This document shows positions 62,872 to 64,000 of a DNA stretch of 64,000 bases, piece by piece. The translations under genes were made by a program, and so were the position numbers. Position 1 is the first letter of the stretch, and each line of letters begins with the position of its first letter. The notes beneath the pieces were generated by a model. It was not told the DNA's origin and searched no databases. It saw only the letters and a program-made list of their open reading frames with translations. Source of the DNA: Agaricus subrufescens (lineage: Eukaryota > Basidiomycota > Agaricomycetes > Agaricales > Agaricaceae); assembly GCA_029945375.1 (NCBI GenBank), contig CM057061.1, positions 620,001-684,000 of the forward strand, written 5' to 3'.

Positions 62872-63640
62872 TCAGCGATAACCTTCGTCACCATCATCCG
62901 AATTGTCCTCATTCTCCATCTCATCGATAAACCAGTCAAATCTATCCGGTCCGGGTACAGACCAGACATTGAAATCCAAAGAGGGGGTCGGAAATGAGCA
63001 AGGTGGGAGACATGGCATCGGAAATGGTATATGCTCAGACGATCTATACATGTTGGCCGTACAATCATTCCGATGAGATAGATTGTTATCGACCCGCTCA
63101 TGTTCACGGAAACGTAGATCTCCCGCATGAGAGCCCATGTACATCACCGGGGAAGGATACTGGTGAATGCGACCCTGGGAGGTGTGAAGAAATCTCAGCT
63201 CTATGATACACACAGTAAGATGAGAAACTTACCTCAGCGGCGTTGAATTGTTGAAGGCCAGTAGCGACATAGGTGCTAGCCTGGAAGCCGTTCAAGCTTT
63301 CCATCGGGCTACCTAAGGCGGACAGGACACTAGCCGTCGAAGACCAGGATTCCGGATGGGGGGAAGGAAAAGGGACAGATGCTGCTGCTTGTACATGGTG
63401 CTCTTGTGAGGCGGCGAAATTAGAACGACCCCGGGCAGTCGACGGTGCCCTCCGCGAGCTTGACGTAGGAGGCGTACCAGAGCGAGAAGAACGAGGCGTC
63501 GGCCGAGCCGACCTAGAACTTGCGAGGGGTTGAGTTGCGGGAGGTTGAGTGTAGTTGTTGATCGTGGGTCTACCGCCGAGCACAATCTGAAGATTAAAGA
63601 ATTGCCCGTGGAGCGTCACGGGGGTGTTTGTAGGAGTCAT
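62872..63640 (-). CDS. uncharacterised Ser/Pro-rich protein
   Basis: Two exons, about 235 residues. Exon 1 (MTPTNTPVTLHGQFFNLQIV through QFNAAE) contains a short beta-like start and a Ser/Arg/Pro-rich disordered middle (RPTPRSSRSGTPPTSSSRR). An intron at about 63178-63236 joins it in phase 0 to GRIHQYPSPVMYMGSHAGDL. The C-terminus is acidic (FDWFIDEMENEDNSDDGDEG). The opening HGQFFNLQIVLGGRPTINNY resembles starts of many Agaricomycete hypothetical proteins. No function can be given. Confidence 0.5.
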
Positions 63641-64000
63641 AATGAGAAGTAAGTGGGTGCGAAGAGTCGGATAACGTATGACGCTATTGTTATTCCTCGG
63701 AACAGAAGAAACGAAGGTACGGGTAAAGGAGCGGACAAGGCAGATGAAGAGGAGGGGGAAGATGGTGGCTGGTGAGAGAGACGGAGCTCAGTAGATCGAG
63801 TCTACACACTCAACCTTTTAACATGGCGGAATGTCACGATGTAACGGTGACCGCTGAAATCCCGATTTCATCTCTGGGGGGTTAATAATCCCGGTATTGT
63901 CAGGACACGAGTCGTTGATGACTAGGTGGAAGAAGCTCTTGAATAAATCATTCGAATCGGTGGAAAGGTGGGCGATCTTTACCATTGTAAAAAAAATATT
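63641..64000. other. right edge, upstream region of the Ser-rich gene
   Basis: 360 bp upstream of the start at 63640. No gene or clear promoter box seen. Confidence 0.45.

Overview
The window is nuclear DNA of a filamentous basidiomycete, most likely an Agaricomycete. Genes are dense, lie on both strands, and are broken by many introns of about 50-60 nt. The gene content is fungal: a Zn(II)2Cys6 regulator, a Pet117-type protein, a DNMT5-type DNA methyltransferase, an F-box protein, a GH16 glucanase and a CDF zinc transporter. No organelle, viral, IS or CRISPR signature was seen. All exon models were assembled by hand from reading frame, splice signals and family resemblance, so ends and internal junctions are predictions.

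Layout. 1-26.6 kb is mostly housekeeping: dihydroxyacetone kinase (-), a DUSP-type ubiquitin hydrolase (+), a PGA1-like ER protein (-), the spliceosomal RED/IK protein (+), the ER tether ZW10 (-), EMC5 (+), a CDF zinc transporter with two suspicious frame breaks (+), a Zn2Cys6 regulator behind a long gene-free stretch (+), RFC3/RFC5 clamp-loader subunit (-) and the ubiquitin-S27a fusion (+). Several pairs are divergent and share promoters of only 60-250 bp.

26.7-38.4 kb is the accessory core. It holds six nine-exon class I SAM methyltransferase genes (here A, B, C, E, F, G) plus one 5'-truncated fragment (D), all on the + strand. Hand splicing gives an open frame for all six full copies, about 300 residues each. 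The order looks like a duplicated three-gene cassette (A-B-C, then D'-E-F) followed by G, whose upstream flank matches that of A. Five copies need a GC-AG splice at the intron that interrupts motif I, while G has GT at the same place. A SINE-like insertion with a 17-bp target duplication lies between B and C.

39.2-64 kb returns to single-copy genes: PET117 (-), a CID-domain RNA polymerase II CTD-binding protein (+), a PAP2 lipid phosphatase (-), a very large DNMT5-type methyltransferase-RING-SNF2 protein with an N-terminal PCNA-binding motif (+), CRIPT (-), an F-box protein (+), a secreted GH16 glucanase with decayed 3' duplicates (-), a small zinc-finger protein (-), a mitochondrial-type sirtuin containing a 12-nt microexon (-), PEX7 (+), an EFM7/NNT1-like methyltransferase (+) and an unrecognised Ser-rich protein (-).

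The best leads are the methyltransferase array, the PIP-box DNMT5 (with an MluI-box in its promoter, as also seen three times at RFC), the acidic Trp motifs in ZW10, and several splice-site curiosities.
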